Shown one piece after another: positions 37,942 to 46,411 of a stretch of 64,000 bases of DNA. A model generated the notes under the pieces. The model searched no databases. It saw nothing but the letters and a program-made list of their open reading frames with translations, and was not told the DNA's origin. The DNA comes from an uncultured Verrucomicrobia subdivision 3 bacterium (GTDB taxonomy: Bacteria > Verrucomicrobiota > Verrucomicrobiia > Limisphaerales > UBA11358). Position 1 is the first letter of the stretch; each line of letters opens with the position of its first letter. The DNA lies in assembly GCA_903827955.1 (NCBI GenBank), contig CAIKKJ010000075.1:32332-96331 (forward strand), in the 5' to 3' direction. A program made the translations under genes and the position numbers.

Positions 37942-38652
37942 ATGAAACCTTCGGATTTTCAGAGACAATTCAGCACCGGTGGCGGATATACGCCAGATGA
38001 ACCCAAAGGCCCGCGCATCGAAAAAGTCAGGCGGATCCTCACGGCTTCCTCGGCAAAATCAATTCTCGACATCGGATGTTCGAATGGGGCGATTCTAAAG
38101 CCGCTGGCTGGCACACGCGAATTACACGGCGTGGATATTTCCGATGAATTAGTGCAACGAGCCAACGCCATGGGCATGAAGGCCGTTGTGCATGATGTGG
38201 AAAGCGGCTCACTGCCTTATTCCAAAGACACTTTTGATGCTGTGTTTTGCGGCGAAACTATTGAACATCAGGTGGACACAGACTGGTTGTTATCCGAAAT
38301 CAACCGAGTGCTCAAACCGGGAGGCGTAGTGGTCTTAACATTCCCTAACGTTCGCACGGTTCTGGGTATTCTCATGCTAACCTTCTTCAATATTCCGCCG
38401 ATGTATGCCGCACGATACCGAGCATCACACGTCCGCGACTTCACGCTCAAAACAGTGCGAATGGCATTGGAGAAAAATGGCTTCGCCTGTGAGCAAGCAG
38501 TTGGCACCGCATTCTATCTGCCAAAAATTGGTGAATTTGCTAAAAATTTAGCCGAATGGTTTCCTTCTTGGTCCCACACAACCATCGTCGTGGCGGCAAA
38601 AAAAACAGACGCCGTTTATCCGCCGACAAATTTAACAGATTTGATTTATTAA
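37942..38652 (+). CDS. Class I SAM-dependent methyltransferase
   Basis: The 236-residue protein shows motif I (KSILDIGCSNGAILKPLAG), the post-motif LHGVDIS and a motif IV/post-region of the ubiquinone-methylase type (FDAVFCGETIEHQVDTDWLL, RVLKPGGVVVLTFPN). It is probably an O- or C-methyltransferase acting on a sugar or lipid-linked glycan, judging from neighbours. The coding sequence is less GC-rich than the next gene. About 120 bases upstream are free of genes and include TGATAATTTGACAC just before the start, a possible -10 region with a short leader. Confidence 0.85.
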   Translation: MKPSDFQRQFSTGGGYTPDEPKGPRIEKVRRILTASSAKSILDIGCSNGAILKPLAGTRELHGVDISDELVQRANAMGMKAVVHDVESGSLPYSKDTFDAVFCGETIEHQVDTDWLLSEINRVLKPGGVVVLTFPNVRTVLGILMLTFFNIPPMYAARYRASHVRDFTLKTVRMALEKNGFACEQAVGTAFYLPKIGEFAKNLAEWFPSWSHTTIVVAAKKTDAVYPPTNLTDLIY

Positions 38653-38728
38653 ACAGTAACTTAAGTATCTGTATCAATAAGGAATGGCATTGACGTCACG
38701 ACCACATTTACACCAGCATTAATTTCTC

Positions 38729-39475
38729 ATGCAGATTGAAAGCAATTTTTACGACCGGCTCCATACCAAGGACAAGTCCTACGGCAAAAACGTCTATGAT
38801 GTTCCCCGCCTGATGTCCGCCGCCGCGTTCGGCCGCTGGCTGGAGCGCAGCCAGGGCAGCAAATCACAGCTCCGGGTGCTGGACATCGGCTGCGGCAAGG
38901 CGCAGTTTCTTTACGACCTGACCGGTGCGCTGCGCCAGAATCATCAGGCCGGTTTCAAGCGGATTGCAGTGGTGGATTTGATTCGCGCGGAGAACAGCCG
39001 CCTGCCGGAAATTTCCCCCGCCCCGGATTTTTTTCAGCAGAGCGTGGATGGCCAAAAGCTTCCGTTTGCGGACGCCAGCTTTGATTTTGTGAGCTGCAAC
39101 CATGTCCTCGAACATATTTTCCAGACGGAACAATTTGTCTGCGAAATCCGCCGCGTGCTCCAGCCCGGCGGGCTGGCCGTGATCAGCGTGCCGAACTGCG
39201 CCGCGTGGATGAACCGCGTCGCCTTTCTGTTTGGTGGCCAGCCGCTGGGCAGTGAAGTGGGCACACGATCCGTGACCTACGGGTTCTGGCCGCCGTTCAT
39301 GCAGAATCGGCTCAAGCAGTTCGATCCTTCCGGCCACATTCGAGACTTCACACCGCGTTCGCTGCGCGACTTGACTGCGGCCTGTGGTTTTCAACCGGCC
39401 GGTTGGTGGGCTCAAGACGGCGGTGTGATTGCCACCCTCCAACGGAACATCGGCATTTTGCTGGAACCGAAGTGA
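38729..39475 (+). CDS. Class I SAM-dependent methyltransferase
   Basis: The 248-residue protein contains motif I (LRVLDIGCGKAQFLYDL), the acidic motif II (RIAVVDLIRAENSRL) and LPFADASFDFVSCNHVLEHI with RVLQPGGLAVISVPN. It is a second methylase of the same broad type as its upstream neighbour but not a close duplicate. The target is unknown. The downstream glycosyltransferase begins 25 bases later, suggesting co-transcription. Confidence 0.86.
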   Translation: MQIESNFYDRLHTKDKSYGKNVYDVPRLMSAAAFGRWLERSQGSKSQLRVLDIGCGKAQFLYDLTGALRQNHQAGFKRIAVVDLIRAENSRLPEISPAPDFFQQSVDGQKLPFADASFDFVSCNHVLEHIFQTEQFVCEIRRVLQPGGLAVISVPNCAAWMNRVAFLFGGQPLGSEVGTRSVTYGFWPPFMQNRLKQFDPSGHIRDFTPRSLRDLTAACGFQPAGWWAQDGGVIATLQRNIGILLEPK

Positions 39476-39500
39476 CCCGGCGGCGGCCGATTTTCAGCCA

Positions 39501-40631
39501 ATGTCCACCAGCCCGTCGCGCATTTCCCTGATGCTGTCCATGAACGGCAGCTTGGCGAGCGAAGGTAAATCCATTGGCGGCGGTGATCTGGTTTTGTTCA
39601 AGTTCATCCGGCATTCTGAGACCCCGCCGGATATTTTAATTCCCGCCTCGGCACAGAAATTTGCCGTCACCACCGGCCGGAAAATTCTCACCCAAAAAAA
39701 CAACGACCTCTCGCTGCCAGGCATCGTCTGGTTGTTTCTGGTGCGGATCGTCCAGGGCATCTGGCTGGCGTGGAGCAACCAAAAAAAATACGACGTGGCG
39801 CTGGCGGCTTCGCCGTTCGGTGTGGATGTCATTCCCGTCTGGTTTTGGAAGGCGCGGCGCAAAGGCGCGGTGATTTATCACGTCATCCCGCCGCGGAAAG
39901 CAGTGAACTGCATGACGCGCCTTCGGTTTGGTCTGGCGGCACTAGAACAAAAAATCACCATGGCGATTTTGCGCCGGGCTTGCGATTTCATAGTGGCCGG
40001 AAATGAAATGACCCGGCGCGAGCTGGCCATCCTGCTGCCGGGAAAGGAGATTTTTATTCTGCCGGCCGGCTTTGACGCCAGCCTGTTTGACCAGATTCCG
40101 CCGCAGGAAAAAGATCCGAATCTGGCCTGTTTCATTGGCCGCATGGTTTCGCAAAAGGGAGTGTTGGACCTGCTGAAAGTCATGACGGCTTTGGCCAAGA
40201 CGCATCCCGATTTGCGGTTGGTCATGGTTGGCACCGGGCCGGAGCGGGATTTTTTCAGCTCGGAAATGATCCGGTTGAAATTGTCCAAAATCCAGCTGGC
40301 GGGATTTATTTCCGAGGAAGAAAAAATCACTCTGCTGAAAAAATCCGCGTATTTTTTCTTCCCCAGTTATGAGGAAGGCTGGGGCATTGCCTTGGCGGAG
40401 GCGCTTTACTGCGAGTGCCGTTGCTTGTGCTACGAGCTGCCGCATTACCGCTCCATCTTTGGCGAATTTCCGGCGTATGTGCGGCTGGGCGACGCGGAAG
40501 ATTTCGTGCGCGTTTTCAATCAGGGCGCGGCCCTTGTGCCGGGTCAGAAAGATTTTGTCCGTCAATACGACGATCCTAACGTCGCCCGCCAGCTCGCCGG
40601 GCATCTGGAGGCGGTCGCCGCTGCCAAATAA
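39501..40631 (+). CDS. Family 4 glycosyltransferase
   Basis: The 376-residue protein has the GT4 C-terminal half with [32 protein letters not shown] and the E-x7-E-type donor motif in [20 protein letters not shown]. The start at 39501 ([16 protein letters not shown]) avoids the overlap of the tracked ORF with the preceding methyltransferase. It probably transfers a hexose or deoxyhexose. The two dehydratase genes that follow could make its donor. Confidence 0.9.
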   Translation: MSTSPSRISLMLSMNGSLASEGKSIGGGDLVLFKFIRHSETPPDILIPASAQKFAVTTGRKILTQKNNDLSLPGIVWLFLVRIVQGIWLAWSNQKKYDVALAASPFGVDVIPVWFWKARRKGAVIYHVIPPRKAVNCMTRLRFGLAALEQKITMAILRRACDFIVAGNEMTRRELAILLPGKEIFILPAGFDASLFDQIPPQEKDPNLACFIGRMVSQKGVLDLLKVMTALAKTHPDLRLVMVGTGPERDFFSSEMIRLKLSKIQLAGFISEEEKITLLKKSAYFFFPSYEEGWGIALAEALYCECRCLCYELPHYRSIFGEFPAYVRLGDAEDFVRVFNQGAALVPGQKDFVRQYDDPNVARQLAGHLEAVAAAK

Positions 40632-40693
40632 TTTTGGCGGGCATCCGGGCTTGCCGCCGCGCGGAAATTTCGGAACAATTCCCGCCATTCGCT

Positions 40694-41677
40694 ATGGTAA
40701 AAAAAGCTCTCATCACCGGCATCACCGGCCAAGACGGTTCCTACCTCACGGAACTGCTCCTGGCCAAAGGCTATGAAGTTCACGGCATCGTCCGCCGCAC
40801 CGCTGCGCCGTATCGCGGCTACCTTGCTCGTGCCGCCATGGCCGCTGACGCAAAACTTTTTCTGCACCATGGTGATCTGGCGGATGCGGGTTCAATCATC
40901 CGGCTGCTCGAAAAAATCCGGCCTGATGAAGTCTACAACCTCGGCGCGCAAAGCGACGTGCGGATCAGCTTTGATATTCCGGGCTACACGGCCGATGTCA
41001 CCGCCACCGGCGTGGCGCGTTTGCTGGAGGCGATTCATCAGCTCGGCCTGCCGGCAAAATTCTATCAGGCGTCTTCCAGCGAAATGTTTGGCAAGGTTCG
41101 GGAAATTCCGCAGACGGAAGTAACGCCTTTCCATCCGCGCAGCCCCTACGCGGTCGCCAAGGTCTATGGATTTTGGATCACCGTCAATTATCGCGAGTCC
41201 TACGGCCTGCATACCAGCAACGGAATTTTGTTCAACCACGAGTCGCCCCGGCGCGGCGAAAATTTTGTCACCCGCAAAATCACCACCGCCGTCGCCCGCA
41301 TCAAGGCCGGGCAACAAGCCAAATTATTCATGGGCAACATCGAGGCCCAACGCGACTGGGGCTATGCCAAAGAATATGTTGAGGCCATGTGGTTGATGCT
41401 GCAACAACCGCACGGCGATGATTACGTCATCGCCACCGGTGAGACCCACAGCGTCCGGGAATTTTTGCAGCTCGCCTTTGACCACGTCGGGCTGGACTGG
41501 CAGAAGCACGTTGAGATTGATCCGAAATTTTACCGCCCCGCTGAAGTCGAACAACTGATTGGCAACGCCGATAAGGCCAAAAAGAATTTGCACTGGTCGC
41601 CCAAGACAAAATTTGCCGACCTCGTCCGGCTCATGGTGGATGCGGACGTGAAACTGCTGGCCGAAAGCCGCCAGTAA
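40694..41677 (+). CDS. GDP-mannose 4,6-dehydratase-like enzyme, copy 1
   Basis: The 327-residue extended SDR begins [20 protein letters not shown], the Gmd-type NAD(P) loop. The catalytic set is present: ASSSEMFG (Ser/Glu) and [12 protein letters not shown] (Tyr-x3-Lys), the latter very close to the Gmd signature. Gmd converts GDP-mannose to the 4-keto-6-deoxy sugar. Related DmhA/WcbK enzymes act on GDP-manno-heptose, and the heptose genes ten kilobases away make that substrate possible. The start at 40694 is chosen over 40634 because the NAD loop must sit at the N terminus. Confidence 0.88.
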   Translation: MVKKALITGITGQDGSYLTELLLAKGYEVHGIVRRTAAPYRGYLARAAMAADAKLFLHHGDLADAGSIIRLLEKIRPDEVYNLGAQSDVRISFDIPGYTADVTATGVARLLEAIHQLGLPAKFYQASSSEMFGKVREIPQTEVTPFHPRSPYAVAKVYGFWITVNYRESYGLHTSNGILFNHESPRRGENFVTRKITTAVARIKAGQQAKLFMGNIEAQRDWGYAKEYVEAMWLMLQQPHGDDYVIATGETHSVREFLQLAFDHVGLDWQKHVEIDPKFYRPAEVEQLIGNADKAKKNLHWSPKTKFADLVRLMVDADVKLLAESRQ

Positions 41678-41688
41678 TTTCTGCTCCA

Positions 41689-42687
41689 ATGAAGCGCGCC
41701 TTCATCACTGGCATCGAAGGACAGGACGGTTCCTATTTGGCCGAACTGCTGTTGGCCAAGGGCTACGAAGTTCACGGAATTTTTCGCCGTTCCACCAACG
41801 GCCGGGCCGTGAACTTGAAGCCGCTCAAAGCGGATCCCGGAATTTTTCAAAAAACTCTTTTTCTGTATCCCGCCGAACTCGACGAGCCAGATTCCGTGCG
41901 CCAGCCGCTGCAACAATCCGCGCCGGATGAGATTTACCACCTCGCCAGCCAGAGCCATGTCGGCCAGAGTTTTGAGCAGGTCGAGGAAACCTGCCGCGTG
42001 ACCGGCCTGGGCGCGTTGCAACTTTTGGAAATGGCGCGTCAACTGCCCCAGCCGCCGCGATTTTTTCACGCGAGCTCCAGTGAAATTTTTGGCAGCCCCG
42101 CGCAATCTCCGCAGGATGAAAACACGCCGGTCAATCCCATCACGCCCTACGGCTGCGCCAAGGCGTTTGGCACCCAGATGACGCGGATTTACCGGAAAAA
42201 CTTTGGGATGTTTGCCGTCAACGGCATCCTGTTCAACCACGAGTCGCCGCGCCGTGGCGAAAATTTTGTGACCCGGAAAATCTGCCGCGCCGTGGCGGCC
42301 ATCAAGGCCGGAAAACAATCGGAGCTGGCTTTGGGCGACACCAGCGCGCAGCGCGACTGGGGCAATGCCCGTGATTATGTGCGCGGCATGTGGCTGGCCA
42401 TGCAGCACAGCACGCCGGAAGATTTCGTATTTGCGACCGGCAAGCTGCACCGCGTGCAGGATATCGTGGAACTTGCGTTTCGCGCGGCGGACTTAGACTG
42501 GCGGAAATTTGTGCGGCAGGAAAAAAACCTGTTTCGCGCCGCCGACCCGCGTCAGGTTGTTGGCAACCCAGCAAAGGCAAATTATTTTTTGGGTTGGGAG
42601 CCGGAATTTAATTTTGAAGAGACTATAAAAGAAATGACGTTGGCAGAAATTGCCAACGTCAATTTAGAAAAGCTCAAAATGCTTTAA
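41689..42687 (+). CDS. GDP-mannose 4,6-dehydratase-like enzyme, copy 2
   Basis: The 332-residue protein is a tandem paralogue of the gene 11 bases upstream. It shares ITGIEGQDGSYLAELLLAKG and an identical [20 protein letters not shown] core block except for its first residues. The catalytic motifs remain (ASSSEIFG, TPYGCAKAFG), but the region around the Tyr-x3-Lys departs from the classic Gmd signature that copy 1 keeps. It may have a different sugar or act as the follow-on epimerase or reductase. Both copies being simple isozymes is less likely given this split. Confidence 0.85.
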   Translation: MKRAFITGIEGQDGSYLAELLLAKGYEVHGIFRRSTNGRAVNLKPLKADPGIFQKTLFLYPAELDEPDSVRQPLQQSAPDEIYHLASQSHVGQSFEQVEETCRVTGLGALQLLEMARQLPQPPRFFHASSSEIFGSPAQSPQDENTPVNPITPYGCAKAFGTQMTRIYRKNFGMFAVNGILFNHESPRRGENFVTRKICRAVAAIKAGKQSELALGDTSAQRDWGNARDYVRGMWLAMQHSTPEDFVFATGKLHRVQDIVELAFRAADLDWRKFVRQEKNLFRAADPRQVVGNPAKANYFLGWEPEFNFEETIKEMTLAEIANVNLEKLKML

Positions 42688-42811
42688 GCTGTGAAATGTG
42701 CAGAAGGTGAATTTGCAAAACGCCTAATAAACCCTTTTGAAACACCCCAAAAACAAATAGCGCCAATTACCAATAACAGATTAAAGTTTTTTTATTTTTG
42801 CTAAAAAAGCC

Positions 42812-43423
42812 TTAAGCCATTTTTTTTCTTGAGATAAATACAACGATACTGATGGCAGAAAATGTAAGAAAAAACGTTGAAGTCCGGTCGGGCACGTTAT
42901 GAGTTACTTCAACGACTCCATATAAATTTGGTTGGCCAGCAACTGTGGCAGCTCCTGTCCAATCATTCCATTGACCTCCTCCGTCTAGGCCTTGTGCTAA
43001 AATATAGGCAAAATACTCAGCCGATCCGCCACCCCCATTGTTCGGTTCCCCTGGTCGCCAATTTCTATAAGTTGATGAATCTCCGCTGGACCACAAAAAA
43101 TCTGCCGCGTGTTGCGCACCGCTGCCGTCGCCGGTGATTGGGTCATAAAGACCGATCCAAAGGTCGCGATTATTACCCCAGAGATTCCAAATCCAATTAT
43201 TTTCAGCTAAACTACTAACTGCAACCAAATTTCCTCCCATGGCGACAGCTGCAGTTTGAGCGTCTATCCAAGAGCTACTCGAAAGCAAATAGTAGGTGTT
43301 AGAATTGTCCGGATTAACTGCTTGGTCAATTACTACGGGAACCGCAACAACGGTATAATTTATACACCAAGATAAAACGGTAAAAATTAACAGATGTTTT
43401 ATATGTTTATATTTACTCTTCAT
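42812..43423 (-). CDS. Exported C-type-lectin-fold protein with VPDSG-CTERM-like tail
   Basis: The 203-residue protein has an N-terminal signal segment (KHLLIFTVLSWCINYTVVA) and a C-type lectin-like domain with YYLLSSSSWIDAQTAAVAMG, NLVAVSSLAENNWI, WIGLYDP, WRPGEPNN and WNDW blocks. It ends with VPDRTSTFFLTFSAISIVVFISRKKMA. That tail has the motif-hydrophobic-basic order of VPDSG-CTERM/PEP-CTERM sorting signals, with RT in place of SG. It should be exported and processed at the cell surface. The gene is clearly more AT-rich than its neighbours, suggesting later acquisition. The start at 43423 is preferred to 43483. Confidence 0.85.
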   Translation of the reverse strand: MKSKYKHIKHLLIFTVLSWCINYTVVAVPVVIDQAVNPDNSNTYYLLSSSSWIDAQTAAVAMGGNLVAVSSLAENNWIWNLWGNNRDLWIGLYDPITGDGSGAQHAADFLWSSGDSSTYRNWRPGEPNNGGGGSAEYFAYILAQGLDGGGQWNDWTGAATVAGQPNLYGVVEVTHNVPDRTSTFFLTFSAISIVVFISRKKMA

Positions 43424-43542
43424 AGTATTTCTTCTGATTAATCGTGCTCTAAAACTGGGCAGACTGTTCGATGAATGATCCATTTTGTCAATAAAACAAG
43501 ATTTTATGAGTTGTTATTTATTTGTAGTAGAACAGTGCTGCT

Positions 43543-44553
43543 TTATTTTTTTAATTCCTGTTTCACCTGCAATTCGGCGATGAGCTTTTTGTCCTGGCCA
43601 CGGCGTTTGTAGGTCAGCACGCCCCACGCATTGCCCAGCACGCTCGCGGGACTCGCGAGCAGATGCCAGAGCCAGCGCGCGTCGCCGTCGCGAAAAATTC
43701 CGCGCAACGTGTGCCACAACGGGCCGAAAAAGGTGACGCAATAAACCGCCGCTAGCCACAATGGCACCGGCGGTTTTTCTTTCATCCAGTTCACCGGCAT
43801 TTCTTTCTGCACACGGAGAAAATGCACCGTGGCCCGCCGGCGTTTCTGCACAAATTTCCAGAGCGTTTGGATGTAGTAATGATGCACACCACGTCCGTGC
43901 AGCCGCAGCCATTCGCGTTTGCCGTTTTTCATTAGAAACATGGCGACATGCGTATCCTGAAATTTTTCATTCGCCGCCACGGATTGCAAATCGGCAAGGC
44001 GGTAAAAGAATCCGTTGGCACCGAGCGGGTAGGAATAAGTTCCATCCGGCAAAACCCAGCGCTCGATTTCACCATCGCGCGCGACGAGCTTGGGGTTGGA
44101 ACTCATCAGCCAGCATATCGGGTCACTGATGTGCAACCGTGCCGTGAGGTAGGCGCAGAACGAACTCATCTTCGGCGACGGCAAATAGTAAGCCTCCAGT
44201 CCGAGCGCCTGCGGATTTTTGGCGAGCGCTTCGACGGCGAGTGAAAAATAATCCGCGTGCGTCACCTCGTTGTCGGCGTCGAGAAAAACAATGACCTCAC
44301 CGGTGGCGTGGCGCAGGGCGAGGCGTTTGCCTTCCTCCATGTTTTTGCCGTTGTCATCGAGGATAATCGCGCCAAATTTTTTGGCGATCTCCCGCGTGCA
44401 GTCAGTCGAGTGCGCGTCGGCGAGAATGATTTCAATCTGCTCGCGCGGATAACTTTGCCGCACTACAGACGCCAGACAGTTCTCCAAAATCGCCGCCGCG
44501 TTCAGCGTCGGGATGATCACGCTGATGCGGACATTTTTTTCTGAAGCAGACAT
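43543..44553 (-). CDS. Family 2 glycosyltransferase
   Basis: The 336-residue protein begins with the GT2 strand VRISVIIPTLNAAAILENCL and carries the DxD motif in GEVIVFLDADNEVTHADYF. The C-terminal part has a hydrophobic stretch (LWLAAVYCVTFFGPLWHTL) that may sit in the membrane. It follows a methyltransferase gene by eight bases on the same strand, so the pair is probably an operon adding and methylating a surface sugar. Confidence 0.9.
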   Translation of the reverse strand: MSASEKNVRISVIIPTLNAAAILENCLASVVRQSYPREQIEIILADAHSTDCTREIAKKFGAIILDDNGKNMEEGKRLALRHATGEVIVFLDADNEVTHADYFSLAVEALAKNPQALGLEAYYLPSPKMSSFCAYLTARLHISDPICWLMSSNPKLVARDGEIERWVLPDGTYSYPLGANGFFYRLADLQSVAANEKFQDTHVAMFLMKNGKREWLRLHGRGVHHYYIQTLWKFVQKRRRATVHFLRVQKEMPVNWMKEKPPVPLWLAAVYCVTFFGPLWHTLRGIFRDGDARWLWHLLASPASVLGNAWGVLTYKRRGQDKKLIAELQVKQELKK

Positions 44554-44561
44554 GAAATGAT

Positions 44562-45332
44562 TCAGGCGGCCTGAGCGGAGTTTTTCAACGGCTTGCGGCC
44601 CTGCAGCGCCAAATAATGCCCACGGTGTTTTATCACGCCTTCCAGCATACGGCTCAAACCATCGGGCAAAGGAAGAATGTTGATGGAGCGCGCCTCGGCT
44701 TCAAAGCCGACCAGTTGAAACAGCTCCTGCGCCTGCCGCACGGTCAGCACGCGCACATGGCCGGACACCCCGGAAAATGCCGGGTGATCCAACGGCAACG
44801 GCTCGGCTAGCGTTTCGTTGTAGTGCAGGCCTAGTGGATTACCCAAATAGCGTCCGCACGTTTGCATCAGCGAAAACGGCGTGTAACCAAGCGTGAGGGC
44901 AAACCAGTTCAGCAGACTGCACAAATTTTCCGTGGCGATGATGACTGTGCCGCCCGGTTTGAGCACGCGATGCGCCTCGATGGCGAACAGCCGACAATTG
45001 TGTATGTGTTCGATGACTTGATTGCTGAAGACCACATCAAATTTGTTGTCCTCGTAAGGCCAGCGTCCGTTTAGGTCGAAGCTGGTCATCTTCATTCCGC
45101 GCGCTTCAGCCGCCGCCTTCAAATTCGGCGCGCCTTCCACGCCATGAAATTCGCGCGGCGGATTTTTGAAGTAACGGAAAAGCATGCTGCCATCGCCGCA
45201 ACCGACATCCAAAATGCTGTCGGGCTTCAGCGAGGCGGCAAGCTGCCCCGCCCAGTCGTTGCAACGGTTGATGCCGGCGTGCCGCGATTTGGCCACCGTA
45301 TTTTGCAGCGCTTTGAGGATGAAATTCGCCAT
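44562..45332 (-). CDS. Class I SAM-dependent methyltransferase
   Basis: The protein has motif I (DSILDVGCGDGSMLFRYF), EFHGVEGAPNLKAAAEARG, KFDVVFSNQVIEHI and RVLKPGGTVIIATEN. I give the ATG at 45332 (256 residues), which leaves a 97-base divergent gap to the epimerase gene. An in-frame ATG at 45431 would add 33 residues and make the two divergent start codons overlap. The tracked start at 45776 is certainly too early because it runs antisense through the epimerase. The target is probably a glycan. Confidence 0.84.
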   Translation of the reverse strand: MANFILKALQNTVAKSRHAGINRCNDWAGQLAASLKPDSILDVGCGDGSMLFRYFKNPPREFHGVEGAPNLKAAAEARGMKMTSFDLNGRWPYEDNKFDVVFSNQVIEHIHNCRLFAIEAHRVLKPGGTVIIATENLCSLLNWFALTLGYTPFSLMQTCGRYLGNPLGLHYNETLAEPLPLDHPAFSGVSGHVRVLTVRQAQELFQLVGFEAEARSINILPLPDGLSRMLEGVIKHRGHYLALQGRKPLKNSAQAA

Positions 45333-45429
45333 GTATGCCCAATTCGTTAGCAGAAAGTCGCGGGCGCGGCAAATCCGAATCAAAAACACTGGCAGAAGCT
45401 GCGCCGTCTGATTAAATTGCCCGACTGTC

Positions 45430-46410
45430 ATGCAACAAATTTTCATCACTGGTGCCGCCGGCTTCATCGGCAGCAACCTCGCCGACCGGCTGCTCGCCGA
45501 CGGCAAAACCGTCGTTGGCTGGGATAATTTTTCCACCGGCCAGCGAAAATTCCTCGACGGCGCGCTGAAAAATAAAAACTTCAAACTCATCGAGGGTGAC
45601 AATCTGGATTTGCCCGCGTTGACGAAAGCGATGGTCGGCTGCGACACTGTTTTCCACCTCGCCGCCAATGCCGATGTGCGCTTCGGCCTCGAACATCCGT
45701 CCAAAGATTTGCAGCAGAACACCGTCGCCACCTTCAATGTCCTCGAAGCCATGCGCGCCAATGGCATCAAGCGCATCGCCTTTTCTTCGACAGGCAGCGT
45801 CTATGGCGAGTCAGCCGTGATTCCCACGCCGGAAGACGCGCCATTTCCGATCCAGACTTCGCTTTACGCCGCGTCCAAAGTTTCTGGCGAAGGAATGATT
45901 TCCAGCTACTGCGAAGGCTTCAAATTTGAAGGCTACATTTTTCGGTTCGTCTCAATTCTCGGCGAACGCTACACACACGGCCACGTTTTTGATTTCTATA
46001 AACAATTGCTTGAACATCCCGACCGCTTGAAAGTTCTCGGCGACGGCACGCAACGAAAAAGTTATTTGTATGTGCAAGATTGCGTCAGCGCCATGCTGCA
46101 CGTCATCAATCAGGGCACCGCAAAAAATGCGAAGCACGGCGTGGAAATCTACAACCTCGGCAACGACGAATATGTTCAGGTCAACGACTCCATCGGCTTT
46201 ATTTGCGGCGCGCTCGGCTTGAAGCCAAAAATGGAATACACCGGCGGCAATCGCGGCTGGGTGGGCGACAATCCGTTCATCTTTCTCGCCACCAAAAAAA
46301 TTCAAAGCACCGGCTGGAAAACGTCGCTCACGATTGAACAAGGCATCAGCCGCACGCTCCAATGGTTACAGCAAAACCAGTGGGTTTACGAATCGCGCAG
46401 CCACAAATAA
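45430..46410 (+). CDS. NAD-dependent sugar epimerase/dehydratase
   Basis: The 326-residue extended SDR starts MQQIFITGAAGFIGSNLADRL and has the catalytic FSSTGSVYGES and SLYAASKVSGEGM (Tyr-x3-Lys). It is of the UDP-glucose 4-epimerase-like type acting on nucleotide sugars. It is the first gene of a four-gene plus-strand operon (epimerase, dehydrogenase-like, SDR, Gfo/Idh/MocA) with one or two bases between genes. The set looks like a pathway for one unusual nucleotide sugar. The substrate cannot be named from sequence. Confidence 0.9.
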   Translation: MQQIFITGAAGFIGSNLADRLLADGKTVVGWDNFSTGQRKFLDGALKNKNFKLIEGDNLDLPALTKAMVGCDTVFHLAANADVRFGLEHPSKDLQQNTVATFNVLEAMRANGIKRIAFSSTGSVYGESAVIPTPEDAPFPIQTSLYAASKVSGEGMISSYCEGFKFEGYIFRFVSILGERYTHGHVFDFYKQLLEHPDRLKVLGDGTQRKSYLYVQDCVSAMLHVINQGTAKNAKHGVEIYNLGNDEYVQVNDSIGFICGALGLKPKMEYTGGNRGWVGDNPFIFLATKKIQSTGWKTSLTIEQGISRTLQWLQQNQWVYESRSHK

Positions 46411-46411
46411 G

